Of a stretch of 64,000 nucleotides of DNA, positions 1 through 7,808 are shown piece by piece. The notes below the pieces were generated by a model. The model was given only the letters and a program-made list of their open reading frames with translations. It had not been told where the DNA came from and did not search any database. This DNA comes from Actinomycetospora sp. TBRC 11914 (GTDB lineage Bacteria > Actinomycetota > Actinomycetes > Mycobacteriales > Pseudonocardiaceae), in NCBI RefSeq assembly GCF_012933465.1, contig NZ_JABBND010000007.1:62001-126000 (forward strand). The letters run 5' to 3'. The translations under genes were made by a program, and so were the position numbers. Position 1 is the stretch's first letter. The number at the start of each line of letters is the position of its first letter.

Positions 1-1175
1 GCCTCGGCGACGGCGGCGGCCACCGCGGGGGCCACGCGGGGGTCGAGCGCGCTCGGCACGATGTGGTCGACACCGAGATCCTCGGAGGCGATCCGGAAGA
101 TCGCGTCGGCCGCGGCGAGCTTCATGTGCTCGGTGATCCGCCGCGCCGACGCGTCGAGCGCCCCGGCGAAGACGCCGGGGAACGCCAGCACGTTGTTGAT
201 CTGGTTCGGGTAGTCGCTGCGCCCGGTCGCCACCACCGCGGCGTGCTTGCGCGCGACGTCCGGGTCGATCTCCGGGTCCGGGTTCGACAGCGCGAACACG
301 ATGGCGTCGTCGGCCATCGTCTCGATGACCGACTCCGGCACCGTCGAGCCGGAGAGGCCCAGGAACACGTCGGCGTCGGCCAGGGCCGTCGTCAGGTCCC
401 CGCGCAGGCCGCGCGGGTTCGTCTGCTCGGCCAGCGCGTACTTGGCGACGTTCATGTTCTCGCGCCCGGTGTGGATCACCCCGCGCGAGTCGAGCACGGT
501 GACGTCCTCGACGCCGGCCTCCAGCAGGATCTTCGCGCAGGCCACGCCGGACGCACCGGCTCCGGACACGACGACCTTCAGCGGCGCCAGGTCCCGGTCG
601 AGCGCGGCCGCGGCGCCACGCAGGGCGGCGAGCACGACGATCGCCGTGCCGTGCTGGTCGTCGTGCATCACCGGGCAGTCCAGCGCCTCGACGAGCCGGC
701 GCTCGAGCTCGAAGCAGCGGGGCGCCGCGATGTCCTCGAGGTTCACCGCCCCGAACGACGGGCGCAGGTGGGTGAGGGTCTCGACGATCTCGTCGACGTC
801 GGTGGTGTCGAGCACCAGCGGGATCGAGTCGAGCCCCGCGAACGCCTTGAACAGCGCCGACTTCCCCTCCATCACCGGCAGCGACGCGCGGGGGCCGATG
901 TCGCCGAGCCCGAGGACGGCGGTGCCGTCGCTGACGACGGCCACCAGGCGGTGGGTCCAGGTGTAGCGGGCGGTCAGCGCGGGGTCGTCGGCGATCGCCC
1001 GGCTCACCTTCGCCACCCCGGGGGTGTAGGCGATCGAGAGGTCGCGACGGCCCGACAGCGCCACGGTGGGCGCGACGGAGAGCTTCCCCGACTCGTGCGA
1101 GGCGAAGATCTCGTCCTCGGTGAGGTCGCGGCCGTCCATGTGGGGCGGGCTGGTGTCGGCGTGCGTGCTGCTCAC
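1..1175 (-). CDS. NAD(P)-dependent malic enzyme (3' end outside window)
   Basis: Oxidative decarboxylation of malate to pyruvate, linking the TCA cycle to gluconeogenesis and NAD(P)H supply in the cytoplasm. The reverse-strand translation begins at GTG 1175 with AGGAGG a few bases upstream. It reads through family landmarks: GKLSVAPTVAL and YTPGVAKVS near the N terminus, SDGTAVLGLGDIGP, GKSALFKAFAGLD (catalytic Lys region), HDDQHGTA (metal-ligand Asp region), the Rossmann stretch VVSGAGASGVACAKILL, and FALSNPDPEI followed by SDYPNQINN. About 391 residues are visible, close to the roughly 400 of the short bacterial form, so only a few C-terminal residues are missing at the window edge. It has the short bacterial architecture without a phosphotransacetylase domain so far. 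Coenzyme preference cannot be decided from sequence. Confidence 0.93.
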   Translation of the reverse strand, partial: MSSTHADTSPPHMDGRDLTEDEIFASHESGKLSVAPTVALSGRRDLSIAYTPGVAKVSRAIADDPALTARYTWTHRLVAVVSDGTAVLGLGDIGPRASLPVMEGKSALFKAFAGLDSIPLVLDTTDVDEIVETLTHLRPSFGAVNLEDIAAPRCFELERRLVEALDCPVMHDDQHGTAIVVLAALRGAAAALDRDLAPLKVVVSGAGASGVACAKILLEAGVEDVTVLDSRGVIHTGRENMNVAKYALAEQTNPRGLRGDLTTALADADVFLGLSGSTVPESVIETMADDAIVFALSNPDPEIDPDVARKHAAVVATGRSDYPNQINNVLAFPGVFAGALDASARRITEHMKLAAADAIFRIASEDLGVDHIVPSALDPRVAPAVAAAVAE

Positions 1176-1434
1176 GCGGTCCTCCTGGCTGGTGGGTCGC
1201 GGTGGGTGGGGGGACGGGGTACCTCGCCGGCGGCCGCGCGGACGCGGGGCGGGTGGACGCCCGTCGGGGACGGAGGGGGCTCGGGCGGGGCGGGATCGGG
1301 GTGGCGATCCCGGGGTGCCCGGCGCGGTCCGGACGGGCAGGTGGGCCCGGACCGGTCGATCCTGACGGCTCACCGCGCCGCTGTCTGCGACACGGAGGCG
1401 TCGGACTGGTCACGTCGGTGACGACCCCGGCCAT

Positions 1435-1440
1435 TAGGGT
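1435..1440 (+). promoter_or_regulatory. -10 element for leaderless rmlC transcript
   Basis: TAGGGT lies 8 bases before the GTG start of rmlC and there is no purine-rich ribosome binding site. The same TANNNT spacing recurs at about ten genes in this window, which supports both the start choice and a leaderless mRNA. The rest of 1176-1448 shows no gene. Confidence 0.55.
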
Positions 1441-1448
1441 GCGTCGGC

Positions 1449-2066
1449 GTGGAGGCCGAGGAACTGGCGGTACCCGGTGCGTGGGTGTTCACCCCGCCGG
1501 TGTTCCCCGACGCGCGCGGGGCGTTCGCCGCGCCCTTCCAGGCGGAGGTGTTCGCCGGAACCGTCGGGCACCCGCTGCATGTGGCGCAGGCCAACACGAG
1601 CGTATCCCGTCGCGGAGTGGTGCGCGGCGTCCACTACGCCGACGTCCCGCCCGGCCAGGCGAAGTACGTGCAGTGCTCGGCCGGCGCCCTCCTCGACGTC
1701 GTCGTCGACCTCCGGGTGGGCTCCCCCACCTTCGGGAAGTGGGACGCCGTACGGCTCGACGCCGAGGGCCTGCGCGCGGTCTACCTCTCCGAGGGGCTGG
1801 GCCACGCGTTCCTGGCGCTCGCCGACGGCACCGTCGCCACCTATCTCTGCTCGACGGCCTACAACCCGGGCGCCGAGCACGGGGTGGACCCCCTCGACCC
1901 CGAGCTCGCCCTCCCGTGGACCGAGCACGTGCCGGCCGACGAGCTCGTGCTCTCGGCGAAGGACACGGACGCCCCGTCGCTGGCGCAGGCCCGCGACGCG
2001 GGGGCGCTTCCCGACGCCGAGGCCTGCCGGGCCCGCGTGGCGGCGCTGACGGTCGGGGGTTCCTGA
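1449..2066 (+). CDS. rmlC: dTDP-4-dehydrorhamnose 3,5-epimerase
   Basis: Third step of dTDP-L-rhamnose synthesis: double epimerisation of dTDP-4-keto-6-deoxyglucose in the cytoplasm. Rhamnose is needed for the arabinogalactan linker in this lineage. The 205-residue cupin contains the signature VRGVHYA with the catalytic His near residue 63, GALLDVVVDLRVGSPTFG, VYLSEGLGHAFLAL, and the TAYNPGAEHGV segment carrying the conserved Tyr. GTG 1449 is chosen because TAGGGT precedes it by 8 bases. The partner rmlD lies about 58 kb away in this window, so the rhamnose genes are split. The convergent neighbour is a transglycosylase gene, with a hairpin between them. Confidence 0.93.
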   Translation: MEAEELAVPGAWVFTPPVFPDARGAFAAPFQAEVFAGTVGHPLHVAQANTSVSRRGVVRGVHYADVPPGQAKYVQCSAGALLDVVVDLRVGSPTFGKWDAVRLDAEGLRAVYLSEGLGHAFLALADGTVATYLCSTAYNPGAEHGVDPLDPELALPWTEHVPADELVLSAKDTDAPSLAQARDAGALPDAEACRARVAALTVGGS

Positions 2067-2113
2067 GTCCCGGCGTCCCGGCGGGGCGGCGACGGACCTG
2101 CGCTGACACCTGA

Positions 2114-2137
2114 CGTCAGGATGGAGGCGTCCTGACG
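2114..2137. terminator. Hairpin between convergent genes rmlC and transglycosylase
   Basis: CGTCAGGA (2114-2121) and TCCTGACG (2130-2137) form a perfect 8-bp stem with an 8-base loop, about 50 bases after the rmlC stop. There is no T-run, as is usual for high-GC actinobacteria. It could terminate either gene. Confidence 0.5.
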
Positions 2138-2169
2138 CGGGGCCGGGCTCCCTCGGGGCGGCGCCGAGG

Positions 2170-3981
2170 TCAGCCGGACGGCCAGGACGCGGCGAGCGCG
2201 GTCAGGACGGCCGCCGCCCGGTCCGGCGTGAGGCCGCTCGTGACGGGCACGGTGAGGACCGTCCGGCCGCCCGCGAGGGTCCGGCTGACACCGGTCGGGG
2301 GCGTCGGTGGGGTCGGGGTGCCGGTGACCGCGACGAGGACCGGCCCGCGCGGACCGCGGACCGTGCAGGTCGTCCGCCCCGTGCCCGGGCCGGCGGTGCT
2401 CACGGCGGTCAGCTGACCGGCCGCGAGCCCGGACGCCTCCGCGACCGCCGGGACGAGGGCGGCGCACCGGGTCGCTGCTGTGGTGGTGGGCGTCGTGGTG
2501 CTCGACGGCGGGTGCGTGGTGGAGGACGACGTGGTGGAGGACGCGGTCGTGCCCGACGGGGGCGGCGTCGCGGCGGACGCCGGGTGCGGCGGCCGGGGCG
2601 GCGGGGAGACGGCGCTCGAGGACGGAGTGCTCGCCGGCGCCGGGGCGACGGCGCCGGGCTTCGGAGCGCTCGCGGCGGGCGGCGCGGTCGACGAGCCGGC
2701 GGTCGACGAGCCGGCGGTCGACGAGCCGGTGGTCGACGAGGTGGTCGACGAGCCGGTGGTCGACGAGCCGGTGGTCAACGAGCCGGTGGTCGACGAGCCG
2801 GTGGTCGACGAGCTGGTGGTCGAGGACGGCAGGCCGGCGGGCGGGGCGAGCGCCGCGTGCGGAGCACCGACCGCGGTACCGGTCGTCGGGGTGGTCGAGG
2901 CGCTCAACGGGGTCGGCGCGGGGACCGGGCGCGGGGCGCCCGGCGCCGCGACGAGCGGCGGCGCCGCCGGCACCGGAGCGGGAGCCGCGACGGCGGCCGG
3001 GGCACCCGCCGTCGTCGGGACCCGAGGCGACGGCAGGGCCGCCAGCGTCACCGCGTCGTCACTGCTCGGGACCCCGCCCGACGCACCGCCCGAGCCCGGG
3101 CCCGGGGAGTCGGGCACCGGCAGCGCGCCCGAGGCGTAGGCGTCGGCCCAGCGGAGCACCGTCGCGACGTAGCCCTCGGAGTGGTTGTAGCGGAACACCG
3201 CGTCGTGGCGGGCGGCCGCCTGCGCGAGGTCGCCGCCGCCGGAGCAGAGGTGGCGGGCCGTGGCGAGGCCGGCGTCGTAGACGTTGTCGGGGTCCGCGCG
3301 GCCGTCCCCGTTGCCGTCGGCGCCGTAGACCCGCCAGCTCGACGGGATGAACTGGGTGGGGCCGACGGCGCGATCCCAGGTGGCGTCGTGGTCGAGGGCG
3401 CCGCCGTCGGTGTCGCGGATCGCCGCGTTGCCGCCGGTGCCGGTGAGCTGCGGGCCGAGGATCGGCCGGCGGGTGGTGCCGTCGGCGTCCACGGCCCCGC
3501 CGGAGGCGTGCCCGGACTCGACCTTGCCGATCCCGGCGACGAGCGGCCAGGTGAGCCGGCAGCCGGGGGCGTCGCGGTCCGTCGTCGTCGCCGCCGCGCG
3601 GTAGGCCGCGAGCACGGTCTCCGGGATGCCGAGACCCGAGCCCGTCGCGGTCCCCGGGAGCGGGGCGTCCTGGAGGCCGGCGTCGGGAAGGCCCGGGAGG
3701 GGCGCGACGCCCGCGTCCGGCAGCCGCCCGGTGGCTCCCGTGGGGCTCGTGTCGGGCGGCGGGAGGGCGGTCGCGGCGGTCACGGGCGCCGGGGGCCCGG
3801 CGGCGCCCAGGCCGGCCAGTAGCACCAGCACGCCGAGCGCGCACACGACGAGCGGCACCCGGCGACGGCGGGGCGGCCGGGGCGCGACGCGGTGGGCGGC
3901 CGGCCGCGGCGCACCCGGCCGGGCGGCCGTCGGCCCCGTCCACGCCGACCCGCGTGGCGGCTGGCGGTCCTCGTCGGGCAC
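2170..3981 (-). CDS. Secreted lytic murein transglycosylase with Ser/Thr-rich linker
   Basis: Probable cell-wall hydrolase acting on peptidoglycan outside the membrane. From GTG 3981 (GGGGGAG upstream) the protein has about 603 residues: a short basic cytoplasmic stretch, one hydrophobic segment (VPLVVCALGVLVLLAGLG) acting as anchor or signal, and an SLT_2/MltB-like domain near residues 110-270. In that domain GIGKVESGHA carries the likely catalytic Glu, AVGPTQFIPSSW and DNVYDAGLATARHLC are typical motifs, and GADGNGDGRADPDN resembles a calcium-binding loop. A long low-complexity region of Thr/Ser/Gly/Pro follows (about 270-510), probably a wall-spanning linker, then a small C-terminal domain of unknown function with two Cys. 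ATG 4017 is an alternative start. Part of the linker is a 15-bp DNA tandem repeat. Confidence 0.8.
   Translation of the reverse strand: MPDEDRQPPRGSAWTGPTAARPGAPRPAAHRVAPRPPRRRRVPLVVCALGVLVLLAGLGAAGPPAPVTAATALPPPDTSPTGATGRLPDAGVAPLPGLPDAGLQDAPLPGTATGSGLGIPETVLAAYRAAATTTDRDAPGCRLTWPLVAGIGKVESGHASGGAVDADGTTRRPILGPQLTGTGGNAAIRDTDGGALDHDATWDRAVGPTQFIPSSWRVYGADGNGDGRADPDNVYDAGLATARHLCSGGGDLAQAAARHDAVFRYNHSEGYVATVLRWADAYASGALPVPDSPGPGSGGASGGVPSSDDAVTLAALPSPRVPTTAGAPAAVAAPAPVPAAPPLVAAPGAPRPVPAPTPLSASTTPTTGTAVGAPHAALAPPAGLPSSTTSSSTTGSSTTGSLTTGSSTTGSSTTSSTTGSSTAGSSTAGSSTAPPAASAPKPGAVAPAPASTPSSSAVSPPPRPPHPASAATPPPSGTTASSTTSSSTTHPPSSTTTPTTTAATRCAALVPAVAEASGLAAGQLTAVSTAGPGTGRTTCTVRGPRGPVLVAVTGTPTPPTPPTGVSRTLAGGRTVLTVPVTSGLTPDRAAAVLTALAASWPSG
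2687..2829. repeat. 15-bp coding tandem repeat in transglycosylase linker
   Basis: About nine copies of GTCGACGAGCCGGTG (plus-strand reading) with small changes and one shorter spacing. On the coding strand they encode repeated S-S-T-T-G / S-S-T-A-G units. Such arrays can change copy number by slippage, so linker length may vary between strains. Confidence 0.85.
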
Positions 3982-4133
3982 GGCGTCGTCTCCCCCACCT
4001 ACGTCGCCCGGACGCATCCCCCGCGGCCCGGTTCCCGGGGATCGTCGTGCGCCGGGGCCGGGGCGCTACCCGGCGTCACCCGACCGGGGACCTCCGTGGC
4101 GAAGTCGTGACCTCGCCGTCGCCGGGGCGTGGC

Positions 4134-4511
4134 TCAGCGACGCGGGAGGCGGCCGGGGCGGGGCCACAGCCGGTGGGTGACGACGGCGAGGGCGACGGCC
4201 GGGCCGAGGGTGCGCGAGTCGGTGGAGGCGGTGGGGGCGTCGCCGACGGCGAACCAGTGAGCGGCAGCGTCGTCGGCAGCGTCGTCGTCGTCGGGGAAGC
4301 GCAGCGCGAGCCGCTTCACCGAGAGCTGGTCGGGCCGCGCCGGCCAGCGCACGAGGGCCACCGCCCCGTCGCGCGGGCGCAGGCCCGGCACGGCGAGCAC
4401 GACGTCGCCGTCGTGCAGCGTCGGGACCATGGAGCCGCCCCGCACGACGACCCGCCGCGGTACCCGGCCCAGCCCGTGCGGAAACCCGGCCCGCCGCCGT
4501 CCGAGGCGCAT
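4134..4511 (-). CDS. sodX: Nickel superoxide dismutase maturation protease (S26-like)
   Basis: Signal-peptidase-like Ser/Lys protease expected to cut the leader of nickel superoxide dismutase and free its N-terminal His. The 125-residue protein has GGSMVPTLHDGDVVLA with the presumed nucleophile Ser, and VKRLALRF with the likely general-base Lys, then GDAPTASTDSR close to the S26 box with Asp/Ser. There is no clear transmembrane anchor, unlike standard signal peptidase I. ATG 4511 is preferred over a longer frame because GGGAGGG sits about 8 bases upstream. It is divergent from sodN with 125 bases between them, and this neighbourhood is the main support for the specific role. Other S26/S24-like functions are less likely. 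Confidence 0.83.
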   Translation of the reverse strand: MRLGRRRAGFPHGLGRVPRRVVVRGGSMVPTLHDGDVVLAVPGLRPRDGAVALVRWPARPDQLSVKRLALRFPDDDDAADDAAAHWFAVGDAPTASTDSRTLGPAVALAVVTHRLWPRPGRLPRR

Positions 4512-4576
4512 CGCACGACCCTCCCACCTGCACGAACGGTCACCCAGGTCCGGCTGCCCGGCGGGCCGCACCGGAG

Positions 4577-4611
4577 TAGGTTGGGCCGCGGTCGGAACGA
4601 TCACCGTGATC
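4577..4611 (+). promoter_or_regulatory. Candidate sodN promoter with palindromic operator
   Basis: TAGGTT at 4577-4582 resembles a -10 box. Just downstream, at 4599-4611, is the perfect palindrome GATCAC-C-GTGATC, about 25 bases before the sodN start. Its position in the early transcribed region suits a repressor, for example a nickel-responsive Fur-family protein, but it is not the classic Nur sequence and the regulator is unknown. Confidence 0.45.
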
Positions 4612-4636
4612 CCCCGAGGGGGAGTTGGGAGGCGAC

Positions 4637-5044
4637 ATGGGACTGCTCACGAGCATCCTCCGTCCGCGCCTGGAGGCCACCGCGCACTGCGACCTCCCCT
4701 GTGGCGTGTACGACCCGGCCCAGGCCCGGATCGAGGCCGAGTCGGTCAAGGCGATCCAGGAGAAGTACCAGGGCTCCGACGACCCGGAGTTCAAGGAGCG
4801 CGCCATCCAGATCAAGGAGGAGCGCTCCGACCTCGTCAAGCACCACCTGTGGGTGCTGTGGACGGACTACTTCAAGCCGCCGCACTTCGAGAAGTACCCG
4901 CAGCTCCACGAGCTGTTCAACAAGGCCACCAAGGCCGCGGGCGCCACCGGCACCAAGGGGTCGACCGACCCGAAGACCGGTGACGAGCTGCTGGGCTACA
5001 TCGGCGAGATCTCGGACATCTTCTGGGAGACCAAGAAGGGCTGA
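4637..5044 (+). CDS. sodN: Nickel-containing superoxide dismutase
   Basis: Converts superoxide to hydrogen peroxide and oxygen in the cytoplasm using nickel. The 135-residue precursor starts at ATG 4637 with GGGAGG 3 bases upstream of the spacer. A 16-residue leader ends before HCDLPCGVYDPAQA, the nickel hook: His1, Cys2 and Cys6 of the mature protein bind the metal. The remaining helical part (ESVKAIQEKYQ, KHHLWVLWTDYFKPPHFEKYP, LLGYIGEISDIFWETKK) matches the family over its full length. A maturation protease gene is divergent next door. No sodA/sodB is visible in the window. Confidence 0.97.
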   Translation: MGLLTSILRPRLEATAHCDLPCGVYDPAQARIEAESVKAIQEKYQGSDDPEFKERAIQIKEERSDLVKHHLWVLWTDYFKPPHFEKYPQLHELFNKATKAAGATGTKGSTDPKTGDELLGYIGEISDIFWETKKG

Positions 5045-5129
5045 CGCCCGACGCACCCTCCGGCGCGCCCGTCCCGGTCCCGGGGCGGGCGCGTCGTGGT
5101 GTCGGGGCCCTTCCGGGAGGCGAGGAGCC

Positions 5130-5768
5130 ATGGCGAGCGAGAGTCCGCTCGGGCGCATCTACCTGCTGCGCCACGGGGAGACGGAGTGGTCGCGCTCCGG
5201 GCAGCACACCGGTCGCACCGACATCCCGCTGACCGAGCACGGCGAGGAGCAGGCCCGGGTGGCGGGCGACCTGCTGCGCATCCTGCGGGGCGCCGACGCA
5301 CCGCCACCGGTCGTGTGGTGCAGCCCCCGGCGCCGGGCGCGCGACACCGCCGCGCTCGCCGGGCTCACCCCGGACGCGGTCCGCGAGGACCTCGCCGAGT
5401 GGGACTACGGCGACTACGAGGGCCGCACGACGCCCGACATCCGCACCGAGGAGCCGGGCTGGACGATCTGGACGCACCCGGTGCCCCACGGCGAGTCCGG
5501 CGACGAGATCGCGAAGCGGATCGACGAGGTCATCGCCGACGCCGACCGCGAACTGGCCCGCCACGACGTGGTGCTCATCGGCCACGGGCACGCGAGCCGC
5601 GTCCTCGTCGCCCGGTACCTGGGCCTCCCGCCCGCGGCGGGCGTGGGGTTCGCCTTCGACCCGGCCTCGGTGACCGTGCTCGGCCACGAGCGCGGCGCCC
5701 ACCGCATCGACCTGCTCAACGCGCCCGGCGGGCTCGTGGAGCCGCCGCCCCCGCCGGCGGACCGCTAG
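5130..5768 (+). CDS. Histidine phosphatase family protein (phosphoglycerate-mutase-like)
   Basis: Branch-1 histidine phosphatase of 212 residues with unknown substrate. The RHGET motif near residue 14 carries the catalytic His; a distal VLIGHGHASRVL supplies the second His; EWDYGDYEGR contains the acid residue region. The start is ATG 5130 with GGAGGCGAGGAG upstream. Relatives act on phosphoglycerate, alpha-ribazole phosphate or other small phosphoesters; nothing here decides between them. The TAG stop forms the first bases of a 76-bp palindrome shared with the convergent gene. Confidence 0.85.
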   Translation: MASESPLGRIYLLRHGETEWSRSGQHTGRTDIPLTEHGEEQARVAGDLLRILRGADAPPPVVWCSPRRRARDTAALAGLTPDAVREDLAEWDYGDYEGRTTPDIRTEEPGWTIWTHPVPHGESGDEIAKRIDEVIADADRELARHDVVLIGHGHASRVLVARYLGLPPAAGVGFAFDPASVTVLGHERGAHRIDLLNAPGGLVEPPPPPADR

Positions 5769-5841
5769 GTGGCCTCCGGCCTCGTGAGCAGAAAGTGTCG
5801 GTATAGCGACAGTTAGTGCTCACGGGGCCGGAGGCCACCTA
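5766..5841. terminator. 76-bp palindrome joining two convergent stop codons
   Basis: The outer arms TAGGTGGCCTCCGGCC (5766-5781) and its exact complement (5826-5841) begin and end at the TAG stops of the two convergent genes. Inside are GTGAGCA...TGCTCAC and TGTCG-GTATAG-CGACA. It can form a very long hairpin readable from both sides, so a bidirectional terminator is the simplest role. A close relative is at 19185-19242 and a looser one at 38042-38106. Confidence 0.75.
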
Positions 5842-6216
5842 GCTCTCGGCCCAGTCCCGCCCCGCCCGCGTCAGGATGCCGGCGAGCACGGCCACGCAGA
5901 CCACGGCGATCGGCACCCCCCACTCGGGACGCCCGCTCGTGACGCCCGCGTAGAAGGCGACGCCGAGACCCAGCAGCTGCACGACGACGACGGGTCCGCG
6001 CGCCCCCCGGGCGCCGCGCGCCAGCGCGAGGCCCGCGGCGGCGACACCCAGCCCGAGCAGCACGACGAACGCCCACACCTGCGGCGTCCCCTCCAGCACC
6101 AGCAGGACGACGCCGCCGACCACCAGCGCCAGGCCCTCCAGCGCCGTCACGAGCGCGGCCACCACCAGGGGGCGCGGGGGCGCGTCGGTCCCCGGAGCGG
6201 GTGGAGTACCGGACAC
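5839..6216 (-). CDS. Small integral membrane protein, unknown function
   Basis: A 125-residue protein starting at GTG 6216, supported by TACCCT 7 bases upstream (leaderless pattern). It has a short Pro/Ala-rich N terminus and then four hydrophobic segments, roughly residues 16-40, 45-65, 75-92 and 97-115, ending TRAGRDWAES. No catalytic motif is visible. It is divergent from the lipid kinase gene, with both starts preceded by leaderless-type -10 boxes in an 87-base gap. It does not match a family I can name. Confidence 0.75.
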   Translation of the reverse strand: MSGTPPAPGTDAPPRPLVVAALVTALEGLALVVGGVVLLVLEGTPQVWAFVVLLGLGVAAAGLALARGARGARGPVVVVQLLGLGVAFYAGVTSGRPEWGVPIAVVCVAVLAGILTRAGRDWAES

Positions 6217-6223
6217 GCTCCCC

Positions 6224-6296
6224 AGGGTAGGTGGGACCGTGTCGCGGGACAGCTGCCCCACGCCCGGCCCAGCGGCCGACGGCCCGGGGCTACGGT
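6224..6296. promoter_or_regulatory. Divergent leaderless promoters
   Basis: The minus-strand TACCCT (6229-6224) is 7 bases before GTG 6216 and the plus-strand TACGGT (6291-6296) is 7 bases before GTG 6304. Neither gene has a convincing ribosome binding site. Confidence 0.5.
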
Positions 6297-6303
6297 GAGT
6301 GCC

Positions 6304-7224
6304 GTGCGCGCCCTGCTCGTGGCCAATCCGTCGGCCACCACCACCACGGCAGCAGGCCGCGACGTCATCGCCCACGCCCTCGCCAGCGAGGTGAAGCTCG
6401 AGGTGGTGGCCACCCGGTACCGGGGCCACGCCGCCGAGCTGGCCGCGCGGGCCGCGTCCGAGGGCGTGGACCTCGTCGTCGTCCTCGGCGGCGACGGCAC
6501 CGTCAACGAGGCGCTCAACGGCCTGCTCGTCGACGGCCCGTCGGAGCGGGTGCCCGCGCTGGGCGTGGTGCCCGGGGGCTCCGCCAACGTGTTCGCCCGC
6601 GCCCTCGGTGCCCCGCGCGACCCGCTGGAGGCCACCCACCAGCTCCTCGAGGCCCTCGCCGCCGGCCGCAGCCGCACCGTCGGCCTCGGGCGTGCCGACG
6701 AGCGCTGGTTCAGCTTCAACGCCGGCCTCGGGTGGGACGCCGACGTCATCGCGGCCATGGAGCACGCCCGGGACCGGGGCCGCGAGGCGACGCCGACCCG
6801 CTACGTCGCGACCTCCATCCGCCGGTGGACCACCGCGCGGGCCCGGCCGCCGTCGCTGCGCGTGGAGATCCCCGGCCGCGAGCCGGTCGAGGACGTCAAG
6901 CTCGCGCTGGTCTCCAACACCGACCCGTGGACCTACCTCGGCGGGCGCGCCGTCCGCACGAACCCCGGGTGCTCCTTCGCGAGCGGTCTGGGCCTGTTCG
7001 CGCTCCGCCGGCTGGGGCTGCCCACCATCGGGCGCATCGTCTCGCAAATCCTCTCCGAGGACGGGTTCTCCGAGCTCGGGTCGGTCCTGCGCGACGACGA
7101 CGTGCCCGCGCTGCGGGTCGTGTCCGAGGAGCCGGTCAACCTGCAGGTCGACGGCGACCACCTGGGGCGCCGCAGCGACGTCGAGTTCCTCGCGGTGCCG
7201 GAGGCCCTGCGCGTCGTCGTCTGA
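6304..7224 (+). CDS. Diacylglycerol kinase family lipid kinase
   Basis: Probable lipid kinase of the DAGK/YegS type, 306 residues, acting at the inner membrane surface on diacylglycerol or a related lipid. It begins VRALLVANPSAT; the nucleotide-binding GGDGTVNEALNGLL occurs near residues 62-75, followed by LGVVPGGSANVFARALG. The C-terminal beta-rich half carries KLALVSNTDPWTYLG and NLQVDGDHLG, the end motif of the family. GTG 6304 is chosen over GTG 6295 because TACGGT precedes it by 7 bases. It lies upstream of whiB1, as does the corresponding kinase gene in M. tuberculosis. Substrate is not determinable. Confidence 0.87.
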   Translation: MRALLVANPSATTTTAAGRDVIAHALASEVKLEVVATRYRGHAAELAARAASEGVDLVVVLGGDGTVNEALNGLLVDGPSERVPALGVVPGGSANVFARALGAPRDPLEATHQLLEALAAGRSRTVGLGRADERWFSFNAGLGWDADVIAAMEHARDRGREATPTRYVATSIRRWTTARARPPSLRVEIPGREPVEDVKLALVSNTDPWTYLGGRAVRTNPGCSFASGLGLFALRRLGLPTIGRIVSQILSEDGFSELGSVLRDDDVPALRVVSEEPVNLQVDGDHLGRRSDVEFLAVPEALRVVV

Positions 7225-7808
7225 GCCGCTCGGCGTCGACGGGTCGACGTCCAGTGCTCGTGACCGGCGTCACTCCCGGGCGGTGGACGAGCCGCCGGAT
7301 GTCACCCGCGGGCCGACGAACGGGCCTGCAGTCCGGCCATCGGGGGACCCGACGGGCCACTTCACGGGCGCACAGCGTGGCTTCGGGCATCGTAGCGACC
7401 GCTCATCGTCGTCCGGCGGCCGGGTCGACGCCTCGTCGTGCGGCGTTTTCCGCTCGTCGCAGTGACCGCGCCGTCACGGTGCGCCGATATCCACTCACCG
7501 ACCGCCCATGCCCGTCGAGCCGTCTGGGACTCGATCCAGACGCGATCCTCCTGCAGATTCTTGGTCATCCCCCGCGAGAGCCGGGCAGGAATGCACCACG
7601 CAGAACTGCTCGGCCGGGTCCCCGGGAACCGGAGAGATTCTCTCCGGAGACCGGAGGGCAGGGAGGCGGACACGCCGGTGTCCGGTCCTCCCGACAGAAC
7701 GACACAGCACGAGAACGGCACGACGGGTGATTCCGCCCCGAAGGAATCGCCGATGACCACCCCAACCGGTGCGCACCCCGAGGCGCACCCAGCGAGGAGA
7801 CCAGCACG
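7225..7808 (+). promoter_or_regulatory. Long whiB1 upstream region (584 bp, no gene)
   Basis: No convincing gene is present. The region is slightly less GC-rich than its neighbours and rich in inverted repeats: a CRP-like site at 7260-7273, GTGAC-N6-GTCAC at 7462-7477, the perfect palindrome GGAGAG-ATT-CTCTCC at 7631-7645, and GATTCC...GGAATC near 7729-7748. A GAGGAG ribosome binding site lies just before whiB1. This suggests a long, regulated leader. Confidence 0.6.
7260..7273. promoter_or_regulatory. CRP-like half-site pair GTGA-N6-TCAC
   Basis: GTGA (7260-7263) and TCAC (7270-7273) are separated by 6 bases, the core of the CRP consensus. In M. tuberculosis whiB1 is controlled by the cAMP receptor protein Rv3676, but this site is about 535 bases from the whiB1 start, so its role is uncertain. 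Confidence 0.35.

Noticed and set aside
5839-7161. 440-residue minus-strand frame covering the lipid kinase
   Set aside because: Only the last 125 residues, from GTG 6216, form a membrane protein with a good -10 box; the upstream part is antisense to the kinase.
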